DNA from: Lentibacter sp.
Lineage (GTDB): Bacteria > Pseudomonadota > Alphaproteobacteria > Rhodobacterales > Rhodobacteraceae
Assembly: GCA_016744435.1 (NCBI GenBank)
Contig: JADGEJ010000007.1
Location: 1 to 64,000, forward strand
Reading direction: 5' to 3'
Length of the DNA stretch: 64,000 nt
Part shown: one piece after another, positions 54,472 through 63,162 of the stretch
Position numbering within the stretch: position 1 is the stretch's first letter
How the letters are laid out: the number at the start of each line of letters is the position of its first letter
Notes under the pieces: generated by a model
What the model was told of the DNA's origin: nothing
Database searches by the model: none
What the model saw: the letters and a program-made list of their open reading frames with translations, nothing else
Position numbers and translations under genes: made by a program

Positions 54472-55173
54472 TCAGTCCGGCGCAACCATATAGCCAGCTC
54501 CTCGCACTGTTTGAAGGTAGCGTGGTTGCTTCGGATCAGCCTCAAGCTTGCGCCTTAGGCGCGTGATCTGCACGTCAATCGCGCGCTCTTGGGCTTGGCC
54601 ACGGTCACGGCCCAACTCCTCAACAAGCTGCGAGCGCGAGATCGCCTCGCCAGGTTTGGCCGCAAATATCCGCATCAGCTGATTTTCGGTCGCTGTCAGG
54701 CGTACGAGCGCTTCGCCTTCCCAAAGTTCGCCGCGTTCGATGTCGTAGCTATAGGCTCCCAGTGTCAGCACTTTGGGGCGCACTTCCTCGGCAACAACAT
54801 CAGGCATACGCCGCAAAATGGCGTTGATCCGCAAGAGCAGCTCCTTAGGCTCAAACGGCTTGGACAGGTAGTCATCTGCACCCGCTTCGAGGCCGACAAT
54901 CCTGTCTTCCGTCTCCCCTTTGGCCGTCAAAAGCAGGATAGGCGTTTGCGAAGTTTCTCTGATAGCGCGTGTGAGGTCGATCCCGGTTTCGCCCGGCATC
55001 ATGACGTCCATCACGATCAAATCAAAGTCGAGCCCCGCTAAAAGCCGCCGCGCATGGGCTGCGTCGCGCGCGCCTGACACGAGGAAGCCATTACGCACCA
55101 GAAACTTTTGCAAAAGAAGTCTGATGCGCTCGTCATCGTCGACGATCAAAAGATGTGCGTCTAGCTCGTTCAT
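54472..55173 (-). CDS. petR: OmpR-family response regulator, PetR-like
   Basis: 233-aa regulator: receiver with HLLIVDDDERIRLLLQKFLV, phospho-Asp in DLIVMDVMMPGETGIDLTRA and Lys in DYLSKPFEPKELLLRINAI; C-terminal winged helix with RAIDVQITRLRRKLEADP and the end YLQTVRGAGYMVAPD. Resembles Rhodobacter capsulatus PetR, which occurs with the MarR-like PetP. No kinase gene is adjacent. Start overlaps the petP stop by 4 nt. Confidence 0.87.
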   Translation of the reverse strand: MNELDAHLLIVDDDERIRLLLQKFLVRNGFLVSGARDAAHARRLLAGLDFDLIVMDVMMPGETGIDLTRAIRETSQTPILLLTAKGETEDRIVGLEAGADDYLSKPFEPKELLLRINAILRRMPDVVAEEVRPKVLTLGAYSYDIERGELWEGEALVRLTATENQLMRIFAAKPGEAISRSQLVEELGRDRGQAQERAIDVQITRLRRKLEADPKQPRYLQTVRGAGYMVAPD

Positions 55174-55685
55174 TCGCTTCTTTCCCTCAGCCCAATGTTC
55201 TTTCGGCGCATTTCAGTGTCCATCATCGCTTCTAGCACTTGTCTAAAGCCACGCACAGCTTCTGGCCCGGCGGCCTTATAGGCATCGCGCATGCGGGCGC
55301 GCTGCACTTCTGAAAGGGCGCGCTCTAGATCACTGCCTGTTTCTGTCAGATAGAGATGCCTCTCGCGTCTGTCTGCCTTGCCAACCTTGCTTTCAACAAG
55401 GCCATCTTCCATCAGAGTGCGCAACACACGGTTAAGTGACTGTTTGGTTACGCCAAGAATTTGCAGCAAGTTGTTCACAGTCGTGCCCGGTGCGCGGCCA
55501 ATGAAATGCACTGCACGGTGGTGCGCACGGCCGTAGTTTTGGGCACGGTCACGGTTGAGTTCTTCCAGAATGCGATCAGGGTCGGCGGTAAAGCCACGAT
55601 AGGCAAAAAACATCGCCTCAATGCCCTGCTGCAATTGCTCATCTGTCAAAAACAGAAGGCTCTCGCCGCTGATCGGTTCATTCAT
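55170..55685 (-). CDS. petP: MarR-family regulator, PetP-like
   Basis: 171-aa winged-helix regulator: RAHHRAVHFIGRAPGTTVNN, recognition helix region LQILGVTKQSLNRVLRTLME, wing VGKADRRERHLYLTETGSDL. ATG 55685 (MNEPISGESLL) has GAGAGG upstream; an earlier Met at 55712 is less supported. Gene pair petP-petR is known from Rhodobacter. Named by similarity and arrangement; the role is not settled by sequence. Confidence 0.85.
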   Translation of the reverse strand: MNEPISGESLLFLTDEQLQQGIEAMFFAYRGFTADPDRILEELNRDRAQNYGRAHHRAVHFIGRAPGTTVNNLLQILGVTKQSLNRVLRTLMEDGLVESKVGKADRRERHLYLTETGSDLERALSEVQRARMRDAYKAAGPEAVRGFRQVLEAMMDTEMRRKNIGLRERSE

Positions 55686-55716
55686 GTTAGCCTCTCCCTC
55701 AATCCTCTTCATTTTA

Positions 55717-55733
55717 TGTCAGCTTTATTGACA
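55717..55733. promoter_or_regulatory. Palindrome TGTCA-N7-TGACA upstream of petP
   Basis: Exact 5-bp arms TGTCA (55717-55721) and TGACA (55729-55733) separated by 7 bp, total 17 bp. It lies about 30 bp upstream of the petP start and within the divergent petP/ilvE gap. Size fits a MarR-type operator; binding is inferred. Confidence 0.4.
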
Positions 55734-55842
55734 CTCCAAGGCGCAACTGTTAGCGATTTACAGTTTCTGCGCAACATTGTGTCCACTTCGGACGTATCAC
55801 GCGCAACTATCGGAATTTGCTGACTGGATGGAGGAGATCACT

Positions 55843-56709
55843 ATGTCTGGCTATGATGATCGCGACGGTAAAATTTGGCTCGATGGCGAGCTCGTTGATT
55901 GGCGCGCGGCCAATGTCCACGTCCTGAGCCACGCGCTGCATTACGCCAGTTCGGTGTTTGAAGGCGAGCGTTGCTATGACGGCAAAATCTTCCTCTCACG
56001 CAAGCACTCCGAGCGCCTGCACAACTCGGGCAAGCTGCTCGATATGCCGATCCCTTATTCAGTTGATGAAATCGAAGCCGCCAAGCGCGCGGTGCTCGAC
56101 GCGAACGGGCTGCACAACGCCTATGTGCGCGTTGTCGCATGGCGCGGCGCGGGCGAAGACATGGGCGTTGCCTCGTCGAAAAACCCGGTGCGCATGGCCG
56201 TCGCGGCTTGGGAGTGGGGCAGCTACTATGGCGACGCCAAGTATGACGGTGCCAAGCTCGACATTGCCAAGTGGAAGCGCCCCTCGCCCGAGACAATCCC
56301 GACATCAGCAAAGGCCGCTGGCCTCTACATGATCTGCACCATGTCAAAACACGTCGCCGAAGCCAAAGGCTGCTCTGACGCTTTGTTCATGGACTATCGC
56401 GGCTATGTTGCCGAGGCGACGGGCGCCAACATCTTCTTCGTCAAAGACGGCGAAGTGCACACGCCCGACCCTGACGCCATCCTCAATGGGCTCACCCGCC
56501 AAACAGTTATCGGCATGCTGGAAGAGCGCGGCATCAAGGTGCACGTGCGCCACATCATGCCCGAAGAACTTGCCAGCTTTGAGCAGTGCTGGCTGACAGG
56601 CTCAGCCGCCGAAGTGACGCCCGTTGGACAGATCGGCGAGCATAAGTTCGAGGTCGGCACTCTTACCCGCGAGATCTCGGAAGCCTACGAGGCGCTGGTG
56701 CGCGCCTAA
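55843..56709 (+). CDS. ilvE: Branched-chain amino acid aminotransferase
   Basis: 288-aa PLP class IV aminotransferase for Leu, Ile and Val. N-terminal SHALHYASSVFEGERCYDGK, PLP Lys in TIPTSAKAAGLYMICTMSKH, and MDYRGYVAEATGANIFFVKD (cofactor-binding). ATG 55843 after GGAGGAG gives MSGYDDRDGKIW. Monocistronic; a hairpin follows the stop. Confidence 0.95.
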   Translation: MSGYDDRDGKIWLDGELVDWRAANVHVLSHALHYASSVFEGERCYDGKIFLSRKHSERLHNSGKLLDMPIPYSVDEIEAAKRAVLDANGLHNAYVRVVAWRGAGEDMGVASSKNPVRMAVAAWEWGSYYGDAKYDGAKLDIAKWKRPSPETIPTSAKAAGLYMICTMSKHVAEAKGCSDALFMDYRGYVAEATGANIFFVKDGEVHTPDPDAILNGLTRQTVIGMLEERGIKVHVRHIMPEELASFEQCWLTGSAAEVTPVGQIGEHKFEVGTLTREISEAYEALVRA

Positions 56710-56718
56710 CTAAGCCAC

Positions 56719-56742
56719 AAGGGCGGCCTCAGCGCCGCCCTT
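56719..56742 (+). terminator. Hairpin after ilvE
   Basis: Perfect 9-bp stem AAGGGCGGC/GCCGCCCTT (56719-56727, 56734-56742) with loop CTCAGC, 10 nt after the ilvE stop. No long T-run follows, so it may end transcription only partly or protect the 3' end. Confidence 0.55.
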
Positions 56743-57041
56743 GACGCGCACCAAGCTGTTAGAGCTTAACTCAATTCTTCCCAACATTTCCCTATGGACC
56801 GCATAATTTGGTCAGAGTTCTCTGCCATGCTCTCGCTATTGATCGAAGTGATAGTAAGGGAAGCCCGTGCAGGAAGCGCCTCGCCATAAGAGCGTTAAAA
56901 GCGTTGCAACCATGCCGTTTCTAAGGCCGCGATTTGCGCTTTGTCTGGTGGCTGTCTTGCTGTGTTCAAAGGGCTATGGGCCTGATCCGTTCGTAATCAT
57001 CGCGCATATGGAAGTGCCCCCGCAGATAACGGTTTCCAGCC
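56743..57041. other. Intergenic gap, no convincing gene
   Basis: About 300 bp between ilvE's hairpin and the end of the SDR gene. A plus-strand 62-codon frame (56867-57055, GTG start, one hydrophobic span FALCLVAVLLC) runs into the SDR gene's 3' end and has no recognisable family. Nothing else stands out. Confidence 0.5.
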
Positions 57042-57815
57042 TCACTCAACCTTGAACTGGCGCTGTAGCTTGGCCATGCCGCCAATCCAGCGCTCGTAAT
57101 CAGCGGCCTTGGCGCGGAAGTAGTTATCAACGCCCGGGTGCGGCAAAATCAGGAAGCGTTCAGCTTCAACCCCGTCAAGCGCAGCCTTTGCCACATCTTC
57201 AGCGCTTAAGATCCCGTCGAGCGACGCCGGGTTGTTGGGGTCATCGCCGATCATCGCTGTATCAACCGCCTGCGGGCACAGCGCCGACACGCGGATGCCA
57301 TCGTCGCGGTGGGTGATGGCGAGGTTCTCGGCAAAACCAAGCGCTGCGTGTTTGGTCGCTGAATAGGTTGCGCTGCCGATCAGCGTGAGCAAGCCAGCCG
57401 CCGAAGCTGTATTGAGAAAATAGCCTCCGCCCCGCGCCTTCATCCGCGGCACCAATGCGCGGGCTGCATGCACATGCGCCATGACGTTAACGTCCCACGC
57501 GAGCTGCCACTCAGCGGCATCTGCACTGCCTGCGTTGTCAAAGCTGAGGTCAAAGCCGTTGAGCACGCCTGCGTTTGAACAGAACAGGTCAATCGAGCCG
57601 TGCTTGCTTTCAATTTCAGCCACCAGCGCTTCGACTTTCTCAGCCTTGGTCACATCGCAGATATGCGTTGAATGAGCCTCAATGTCATGCACGCTTGGCA
57701 GAATGTCAGTCGCCGCAACATGGGCCGCGCCCCGGGCTTTGAGCTCGCGAACAAGTGCTGCCCCGATGCCGCGCGCAGCACCAGTGACAACACATATCTT
57801 GCCTGCAAGCTCCAT
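57042..57815 (-). CDS. Short-chain dehydrogenase/reductase
   Basis: 257-aa classical SDR: GKICVVTGAARGIGAALVRE (TGxxxGIG), DLFCSNAGVLNG (NAG), catalytic Ser in LNTASAAGLLTLIGSA, and Tyr/Lys in TYSATKHAALGFAENLA (YxxxK). Start ATG overlaps the last base(s) of the upstream permease stop, so it is the last gene of the ABC transporter operon. Substrate unknown; possibly acts on a product of the imported compound. Confidence 0.9.
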   Translation of the reverse strand: MELAGKICVVTGAARGIGAALVRELKARGAAHVAATDILPSVHDIEAHSTHICDVTKAEKVEALVAEIESKHGSIDLFCSNAGVLNGFDLSFDNAGSADAAEWQLAWDVNVMAHVHAARALVPRMKARGGGYFLNTASAAGLLTLIGSATYSATKHAALGFAENLAITHRDDGIRVSALCPQAVDTAMIGDDPNNPASLDGILSAEDVAKAALDGVEAERFLILPHPGVDNYFRAKAADYERWIGGMAKLQRQFKVE

Positions 57816-59023
57816 TAGCCCGGCGACATGCCGCGCAGGCGCTCGGAACGGCGACGCAACAGCTCTAGGGTTGTCAGCAGGCAGACTGAGATAAACACGA
57901 GGATGGTGGCAACCGCCAAGATCGTCGGGCTGATCTGCTCACGCAGGCCTGTGAACATCTGCCATGGCAGCGTTTTTTGGCTAGCCGAGCCGACAAACAG
58001 CACCACGACGACTTCGTCAAAGCTGGTGATAAAGGCAAACAGCCCGCCCGAGATAACGCCGGGCAAAATCAGCGGCATCTGCACGCGGAAGAATGTGGTG
58101 ACAGGGTCAGCGCCCATATTTGCCGCCGCGCGGGTGAGCGAGCGATCAAAGCCAACAAGCGTCGCTGTCACGGTGATGATCACAAAGGGGATGCCAAGCA
58201 CCGCGTGGGCCAGCACAACCTTGACGTAACCAACAAATGTTTTGCCAAGGCCTAGGCCCTCAAGCCAGTTACCAACGTCGCTGTAAAAAAAGAACATGCC
58301 CGTCGCCGAGATGATCAAAGGGACGATCATTGGCGAGATCAGGATCGCCATGATGGCACGGCGGCCTGGTACGTGTGACTGGCTCAGGCCGATGGCAGCA
58401 AGCGTGCCGAGTGTCACAGAAATGATCGTTGCGATCGGTGCGATGATCAGTGAGTTCTTGAAACTGCGCTGCCATTCGTTGTTGCTAAAGAAATCGCGGT
58501 AATGCTTGAGCGAGTATCCCTCAGGATCAAACCGCAGCATTTCGGGCGTGAAAGTGAAGAAGTCTTGCGCGTTGAACGACAGCGGCAAAACAACAAGGAT
58601 CGGCGTGATCAGGAAGATGAAGATCGCGCCGCAAATGACGCGGAAAGTGAAGTGCCATAGCACTTGCCCAGCCGTCAGATAAGGCGGCACGTAGGCACGG
58701 TAGCGGCCTTCATACATCCAGTAGATCATCCAGCCGCCAATAGCGCCGAAGATCGCACCAAGCACAAGGCCGGGCATACCCGCCGCCGCGAAGCCAGCAA
58801 TGCCTAGGCCCGCAAAAGTAATGCCGCGGCCTGCGCGCTCATCTTTCAGAACGTAGATGTAGAACCAAGCCAGCCCGATAAGCAAAGCCGCGCCAATGAA
58901 AACGCCCATCGGGCCATTGCCATTGGCCGTCCCAACAAACAATCCGATGAAGCCGCCGAACAGGCCAACAACGAGAGCAACAAGCCAAAAGGGTTTGCGC
59001 GAAATAGGTGTGAGTGCTGCCAT
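57815..59023 (-). CDS. Polyamine-type ABC transporter permease (PotC-like)
   Basis: 402-aa permease. A poorly conserved N-terminal membrane region (about residues 1-140, with VALVVGLFGGFIGLFVG and GMPGLVLGAIFGAIGGWMIY) precedes a PotC-like core ending with the EAA-type loop RAAANMGADPVTTFFRVQMP. The extension makes it longer than PotC (264 aa). Start ATG 59023. Coupled with the PotB-like gene 5 nt upstream. Confidence 0.88.
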   Translation of the reverse strand: MAALTPISRKPFWLVALVVGLFGGFIGLFVGTANGNGPMGVFIGAALLIGLAWFYIYVLKDERAGRGITFAGLGIAGFAAAGMPGLVLGAIFGAIGGWMIYWMYEGRYRAYVPPYLTAGQVLWHFTFRVICGAIFIFLITPILVVLPLSFNAQDFFTFTPEMLRFDPEGYSLKHYRDFFSNNEWQRSFKNSLIIAPIATIISVTLGTLAAIGLSQSHVPGRRAIMAILISPMIVPLIISATGMFFFYSDVGNWLEGLGLGKTFVGYVKVVLAHAVLGIPFVIITVTATLVGFDRSLTRAAANMGADPVTTFFRVQMPLILPGVISGGLFAFITSFDEVVVVLFVGSASQKTLPWQMFTGLREQISPTILAVATILVFISVCLLTTLELLRRRSERLRGMSPG

Positions 59024-59028
59024 TGTCT

Positions 59029-60312
59029 TTACCCTAACTTCACGTTGTCGATGCCGACGATTTTGTCGTAGACCCAATAGAGAACAAGAACCACCGCCAG
59101 CAAGATCGCGCCAAGTGCGGCCGCGAGGCCCCAGTTGCCTGAGCTCGAGATGTGGTAAGCGATCCGATTTGAGATGAAGACACCTTTGGCGCCACCAACG
59201 ATCTCGGGGGTGATGTAGTAGCCGATCGAGAGGATAAACACCAAGATCGAGCCCGCGCCTATACCCGGTATCGACTGTGGGAAATACACCCGCCAGAAGG
59301 CTGTCCAGTTGGTCGCGCCAAGTGACTTGGCGGCGCGTAGGTAAGTTGGCTGAATTGTCTGCATCACCGAATACATCGGCAAAATCATGAACGGCAGCAA
59401 GATGTGCGTCATCGCCGTGATGGTGCCGAACTGGTTGTTGATGATCACGAGGCGGCTGTCGTCAGCGACCATACCCAGCCAGACCAGAACTTCGTTGATC
59501 ACGCCTTGCTGTTGCAACATGACTTTCCAAGCCGATGTCCGCACGAGAAGTGACGTCCAGAACGGCAGCAGCACGAGGATCATCAGCAAGTTCGCTGAGC
59601 GCGCCGGGAGGTTCGCCAAGATCCACGCTACAGGGTAGCCGAGCAACACGCACATACCTGTGATGATCATCGACATCCAAAGCGTGCGCTTGAACAGCGT
59701 CATCATGATGCGCTTGTCTTCAGACTGGGCCGCTGCCCCTTCAGGCGTGCGCTGCATGTCAATCGCGGCGAGGTAATAACCGTCGGTGTATTTCACCGAG
59801 TGAGTCTGGATCGCTTTCCATGTTTCGACGTCGCCCCACTTCTTATCAATCTTGATAAGCGCTTCCTTGAAGGGGCCGTCGGTTTCCAGATCAAGCTTCT
59901 TGATCTTACGGCCTGACTTACGGAACAGGCTCGAAATACCGGATGTTTCATAGTTCAAGCGCCGCCCGAGCTTGGTGTGTTGCTTGGCGTCAATTGCCAC
60001 CAGCATATCGGCGGTAAAAGCCTTATAGACGGTTTCATCTGGCAGTTCGCCACTCGTTCCGTCCCAGTCTTTCAGCACAGCAACAGTTTTGGGCAAGACT
60101 TCCCCAACATCACGGTTGTCGACGGAGCGGAACAGCATCTCGCCAATGGGCCAAATAAATGAGAACAACACAAATAGCAGCAGAGGTGCAATCAGCGCGA
60201 GCGCGCGCAGCTTCTCGACGCGCAGTGATCGGGCGAGGCTCTTTTTCAGCGGCGTGCCGTCGGCCGCCAAGACCAGCCCGTTCTGGCCTGTATTTTGACC
60301 TGTTTCGCTCAT
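59029..60312 (-). CDS. Polyamine-type ABC transporter permease (PotB-like)
   Basis: 427-aa permease with an early span (ALIAPLLLFVLFSFIWPIGE), a long soluble insert (about residues 75-200) and a PotB-like core, including MILVLLPFWTSLLVRTSAWK and the EAA-type loop LRAAKSLGATNWTAFWRVYF. The insert makes it longer than E. coli PotB (about 285 aa). It follows the binding-protein gene after a structured 199-nt gap. Confidence 0.88.
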   Translation of the reverse strand: MSETGQNTGQNGLVLAADGTPLKKSLARSLRVEKLRALALIAPLLLFVLFSFIWPIGEMLFRSVDNRDVGEVLPKTVAVLKDWDGTSGELPDETVYKAFTADMLVAIDAKQHTKLGRRLNYETSGISSLFRKSGRKIKKLDLETDGPFKEALIKIDKKWGDVETWKAIQTHSVKYTDGYYLAAIDMQRTPEGAAAQSEDKRIMMTLFKRTLWMSMIITGMCVLLGYPVAWILANLPARSANLLMILVLLPFWTSLLVRTSAWKVMLQQQGVINEVLVWLGMVADDSRLVIINNQFGTITAMTHILLPFMILPMYSVMQTIQPTYLRAAKSLGATNWTAFWRVYFPQSIPGIGAGSILVFILSIGYYITPEIVGGAKGVFISNRIAYHISSSGNWGLAAALGAILLAVVLVLYWVYDKIVGIDNVKLG

Positions 60313-60327
60313 GTCTGTCCCCGTTCA

Positions 60328-60366
60328 GTCGTGTTTTTTTGGCCGTGTTCTTTGGCCGTGTTCTTT
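60328..60366. repeat. Tandem 13-bp repeat in potB-like leader
   Basis: Two exact copies of GGCCGTGTTCTTT (60341-60353, 60354-60366) and a related third unit GTCGTGTTTTTTT (60328-60340), just 16 nt upstream of the PotB-like start. Might be variable in copy number. Confidence 0.7.
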
Positions 60367-60430
60367 GGTCATGCAGTCTTCAAATCGCCTAAGGCCATTC
60401 GCCACCGTCTTTGGCCAGCTGCGTTACGAC

Positions 60431-60502
60431 TTGAACCTGCCTCAGGTTCAACGCGAAACGCCCTCGCAAATAGAGGGTGGAGAGGCCGCGGACGGCCCCT
60501 CC
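60431..60502 (-). terminator. Three stem-loops between binding protein and permease
   Basis: Minus-strand transcript after the binding-protein stop: stem 60479-60488/60493-60502 (10 bp, one G·U), stem 60461-60465/60473-60477 (CCCTC/GAGGG), stem 60431-60439/60443-60451 (TTGAACCTG/CAGGTTCAA, exact). Probably attenuates transcription or stabilises the upstream mRNA, giving more binding protein than permease. Confidence 0.6.
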
Positions 60503-60511
60503 GAAAGTGCT

Positions 60512-61618
60512 TTACTTGGCGAGCCAAGCTTGGAACTTCGCGTCGATGTCGTCGCGGTAGTCAGCCCAGAACTCGTAGTTGTAGAGGAACGTGTTCTTGG
60601 CGTTGTTCGGATCTGTTGGCATGTGTGGCGCCATGTCGATGCCGAGTTCAGCGTGCTTACCTACGAGAGGCGCTGAAGACAGGCGTGCCGGGCCGTACGA
60701 AATGTATTTCGCTTGGTCTGCAAGGCGCTGTGTGTCTGTCGCGAACATGATGTAGTCAAGCGCACGTGCCTGACGCTCAGGTGAAAGGCCTGCTGGGATG
60801 ATCCAACCGTCAAGGTCAAACACTTGTGCGTCCCAGAGCATTGCAACTGGCTGCTTCTGCTCTTCGATCACGCTGAACAAACGGCCGTTGTATGTTGAGC
60901 CCATGATGACTTCGCCGTCAGCCAAAAGCTGTGGTGTGTCTGCACCCGCTGACCACCAAACAACATCGCCTTTGATGGTGTCGAGCTTGGCAAGCGCTTG
61001 GTTTTGGCCTTCTTCAGTCGCCAGAACGTCGTAGACTTTGTCTTTTGCAACGCCGTCACAGAGCAGAGCCCATTCCATGTTGTTGATAGGGCGCTTTTCA
61101 AGCGAGCGCTTGCCTGGGTAGGCGTCTGTGTCAAACACGGCGCAAACGTCTGTTGGAGGCGTGTCACCAACAAGGTCAGTACGGTAGCCAAATGTTGTTG
61201 AGTAAACGATCGAAGGAATGAAGCATTCAGAAACCAAGAGGTCGCCGAAGTCTGCTGAAGCTTTCGTGCCGTCTGGCGCGTCTGCAAGCATTGTGTCTGG
61301 GTCGATTTCCAGCGCAAGGCCTTCGTCGCAGAGGCGCATCGCGTCAGCCGCAACAACGTCAACAACGTCCCATGTGACGTTGCCAGCTTCGTTCATGGCG
61401 CGAAGTTTTGCCACAGCTTCAGCTGAGCTATCGTCGTTGATGATGCTTGCGCCGGTCTTGGCTGAGTAGGGCTCGTGGTAAGCCTTAAGCTGTGACTTGG
61501 AGTAAGCACCGCCCCATGAGACGATCGTCATTTCTTTTGCCATGTGGTGGTCGGCACCAGCAATGCCAGCAACCATTGTCAGGGCTGTTGTAGCCATAAA
61601 TGTTTTCGTAAATTTCAT
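60512..61618 (-). CDS. Polyamine-type ABC transporter substrate-binding protein
   Basis: 368-aa periplasmic protein with Sec signal (TFMATTALTMVAGIAGA), then MTIVSWGGAYSKSQLKAYHE as in PotD/PotF-type proteins and DVVDVVAADAMRLCDEGLAL. ALWD/WWSAGADTPQLLADGEVIM region is also typical. No clear set of PotD acidic residues can be confirmed, so the ligand may not be a polyamine. Upstream is the ATPase gene (107 nt). Confidence 0.9.
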   Translation of the reverse strand: MKFTKTFMATTALTMVAGIAGADHHMAKEMTIVSWGGAYSKSQLKAYHEPYSAKTGASIINDDSSAEAVAKLRAMNEAGNVTWDVVDVVAADAMRLCDEGLALEIDPDTMLADAPDGTKASADFGDLLVSECFIPSIVYSTTFGYRTDLVGDTPPTDVCAVFDTDAYPGKRSLEKRPINNMEWALLCDGVAKDKVYDVLATEEGQNQALAKLDTIKGDVVWWSAGADTPQLLADGEVIMGSTYNGRLFSVIEEQKQPVAMLWDAQVFDLDGWIIPAGLSPERQARALDYIMFATDTQRLADQAKYISYGPARLSSAPLVGKHAELGIDMAPHMPTDPNNAKNTFLYNYEFWADYRDDIDAKFQAWLAK

Positions 61619-61725
61619 TTCGTTCTCCCGTGTATTGCCCGTTTAGTGTGTGGTGAGCTAGCGCATCAGGCGCAGCATTAGCCCACATTCATCATCGCAA
61701 CCCGTTGCCGGTCTGCGCGATATTC

Positions 61726-62826
61726 CTATGCTTCCAATGCGCGACAGTCCCGTGCGAGCCAGCCGATCTCGACGTGCTCACCCGGCTTTAGGCGTGTTTG
61801 GTCAGGCGCGTTGCGTGACTTGATGATAAACTCATCCGTTCCGGCAACCCGAAGTCGCGTGCGGAAGATGTCACCCATGTAAATAAACTCAAGCACTTCG
61901 GCCTTGAGCGTATGTGCGTCGGCATGCAGGCGGCTTTTGTCAAACTCGACACGCTCGGGGCGGATCGAAACTGTCGTGCGCTCGCCAACTTTGCTCACGT
62001 TCACTGGCATCGCGTCGATCTCTTCGCCGCTGTCCAGAACGACAACACATTCGTCGCCGCTGATCGACTTTACAGTGCCATGCAGCGTGTTGTTCTCGCC
62101 GATAAACTGCGCCACGAACGCGTTCTTCGGATTTTCGTAAAGTACATCTGGCGGGTCAATCTGTTGAATGCGCCCATCGTCAAACACAGCAACGCGGTCT
62201 GACATTGTCAGCGCTTCTGTCTGGTCGTGCGTCACATAAACCGTGGTGATGCCAAGGCTGTGCGCAAGGTGGGTAATTTCAAACTGCATCTTTTCCCGCA
62301 GTTGCTTGTCAAGCGCGCCGAGCGGCTCATCCATCAAGACAAGCTCAGGCTCAAACACCAGCGCACGCGCCAGAGCGATCCGCTGTTGCTGACCGCCCGA
62401 AAGCTGCGCCGGGCGTCTGCCGCCAAAGTCGCCCATCTCGACCATATCAAGCGCGCGCTTGACCTTGGCTTCGCGGTCAGACTTGCCGATCTTGCGCACT
62501 TCCAAAGGAAAGCTCAGGTTTTCCGCAATCGTCATATGCGGGAACAGCGCGTAGTTTTGAAACACCATACCAATGCCGCGCTTGTGCGGCGGGATGTTGT
62601 TGATGCTCACACCGTCAATCTTAATCTCGCCATGGGTGGCCGTTTCAAAGCCGGCCAGCATCATCAGGCAAGTTGTCTTACCCGAGCCTGACGGCCCAAG
62701 CATTGTCAAAAACTCGCCCTTAGGAATTGAGAGGTTGAGGTCTTTTACAACGAGCACTTCGCCGTCGTAACTTTTCTGAACACGTTCGAACTCTACGAAC
62801 GCGTCTCCACTATGAGTGTCAGCCAA
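61726..62826 (-). CDS. Polyamine-type ABC transporter ATP-binding protein (PotA-like)
   Basis: 366-aa ATPase: Walker A MLGPSGSGKTTCLMMLAGFE (about residues 38-57), signature LSGGQQQRIALARALVFEPE, Walker B ELVLMDEPLGALDKQLREKM, switch His in VTHDQTEALTMSDRV. C-terminal TOBE domain (NTLHGTVKSISGDECVVVLD). First gene of the operon ATPase-binding protein-permease-permease-SDR; divergent from the DoeA-like gene. Confidence 0.93.
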   Translation of the reverse strand: MADTHSGDAFVEFERVQKSYDGEVLVVKDLNLSIPKGEFLTMLGPSGSGKTTCLMMLAGFETATHGEIKIDGVSINNIPPHKRGIGMVFQNYALFPHMTIAENLSFPLEVRKIGKSDREAKVKRALDMVEMGDFGGRRPAQLSGGQQQRIALARALVFEPELVLMDEPLGALDKQLREKMQFEITHLAHSLGITTVYVTHDQTEALTMSDRVAVFDDGRIQQIDPPDVLYENPKNAFVAQFIGENNTLHGTVKSISGDECVVVLDSGEEIDAMPVNVSKVGERTTVSIRPERVEFDKSRLHADAHTLKAEVLEFIYMGDIFRTRLRVAGTDEFIIKSRNAPDQTRLKPGEHVEIGWLARDCRALEA

Positions 62827-63162
62827 ATCAGGCTCCCCGTTTGTCTTCTTGCGGCTTTTGCCGCTTATCTTTGTGCATCTAACCCTACAGAGAGGGTGTG
62901 TTGCAACCAGTTAACTCTACCTTCTTTTAGGCAGGTGGATAAACTGATTTCTGACATACTACGGGCAATTCGCCCTCAAATTGGTCACTTTACGAACGTT
63001 CCGCGCCTATTTGCGGCCTCACACCGCCAAAAAGACCCAGCCTCTTCGTGACGCAATAGAATCATTTCGTGACGTTTTTTAACTCTTTTGTGTCACTTCC
63101 CAGCTAGACGCCTCCGTCCTTTCAGCCTCCAATTTCCAGAAAATCCCTGAAAGGTATCCACC
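62827..63162. other. Divergent intergenic region, potA-like/doeA-like
   Basis: 336 bp. Besides AT-richer stretches it has two exact 9-bp direct repeats TTCGTGACG at 63045-63053 and 63066-63074 (21 bp apart, two helical turns), about 90-118 bp upstream of the DoeA-like start. Likely regulator-binding region; no RNA gene or ORF supported. Confidence 0.55.

Noticed and set aside
56867-57055. 62-codon frame with one hydrophobic stretch
   Set aside because: GTG start, no family, and runs into the 3' end of the SDR gene; support is too weak.
60431-60451. TTGAACCTG resembling part of a TPP riboswitch
   Set aside because: Only this nonamer matches; the other THI-box blocks are absent, and the sequence is simply one arm of a hairpin.
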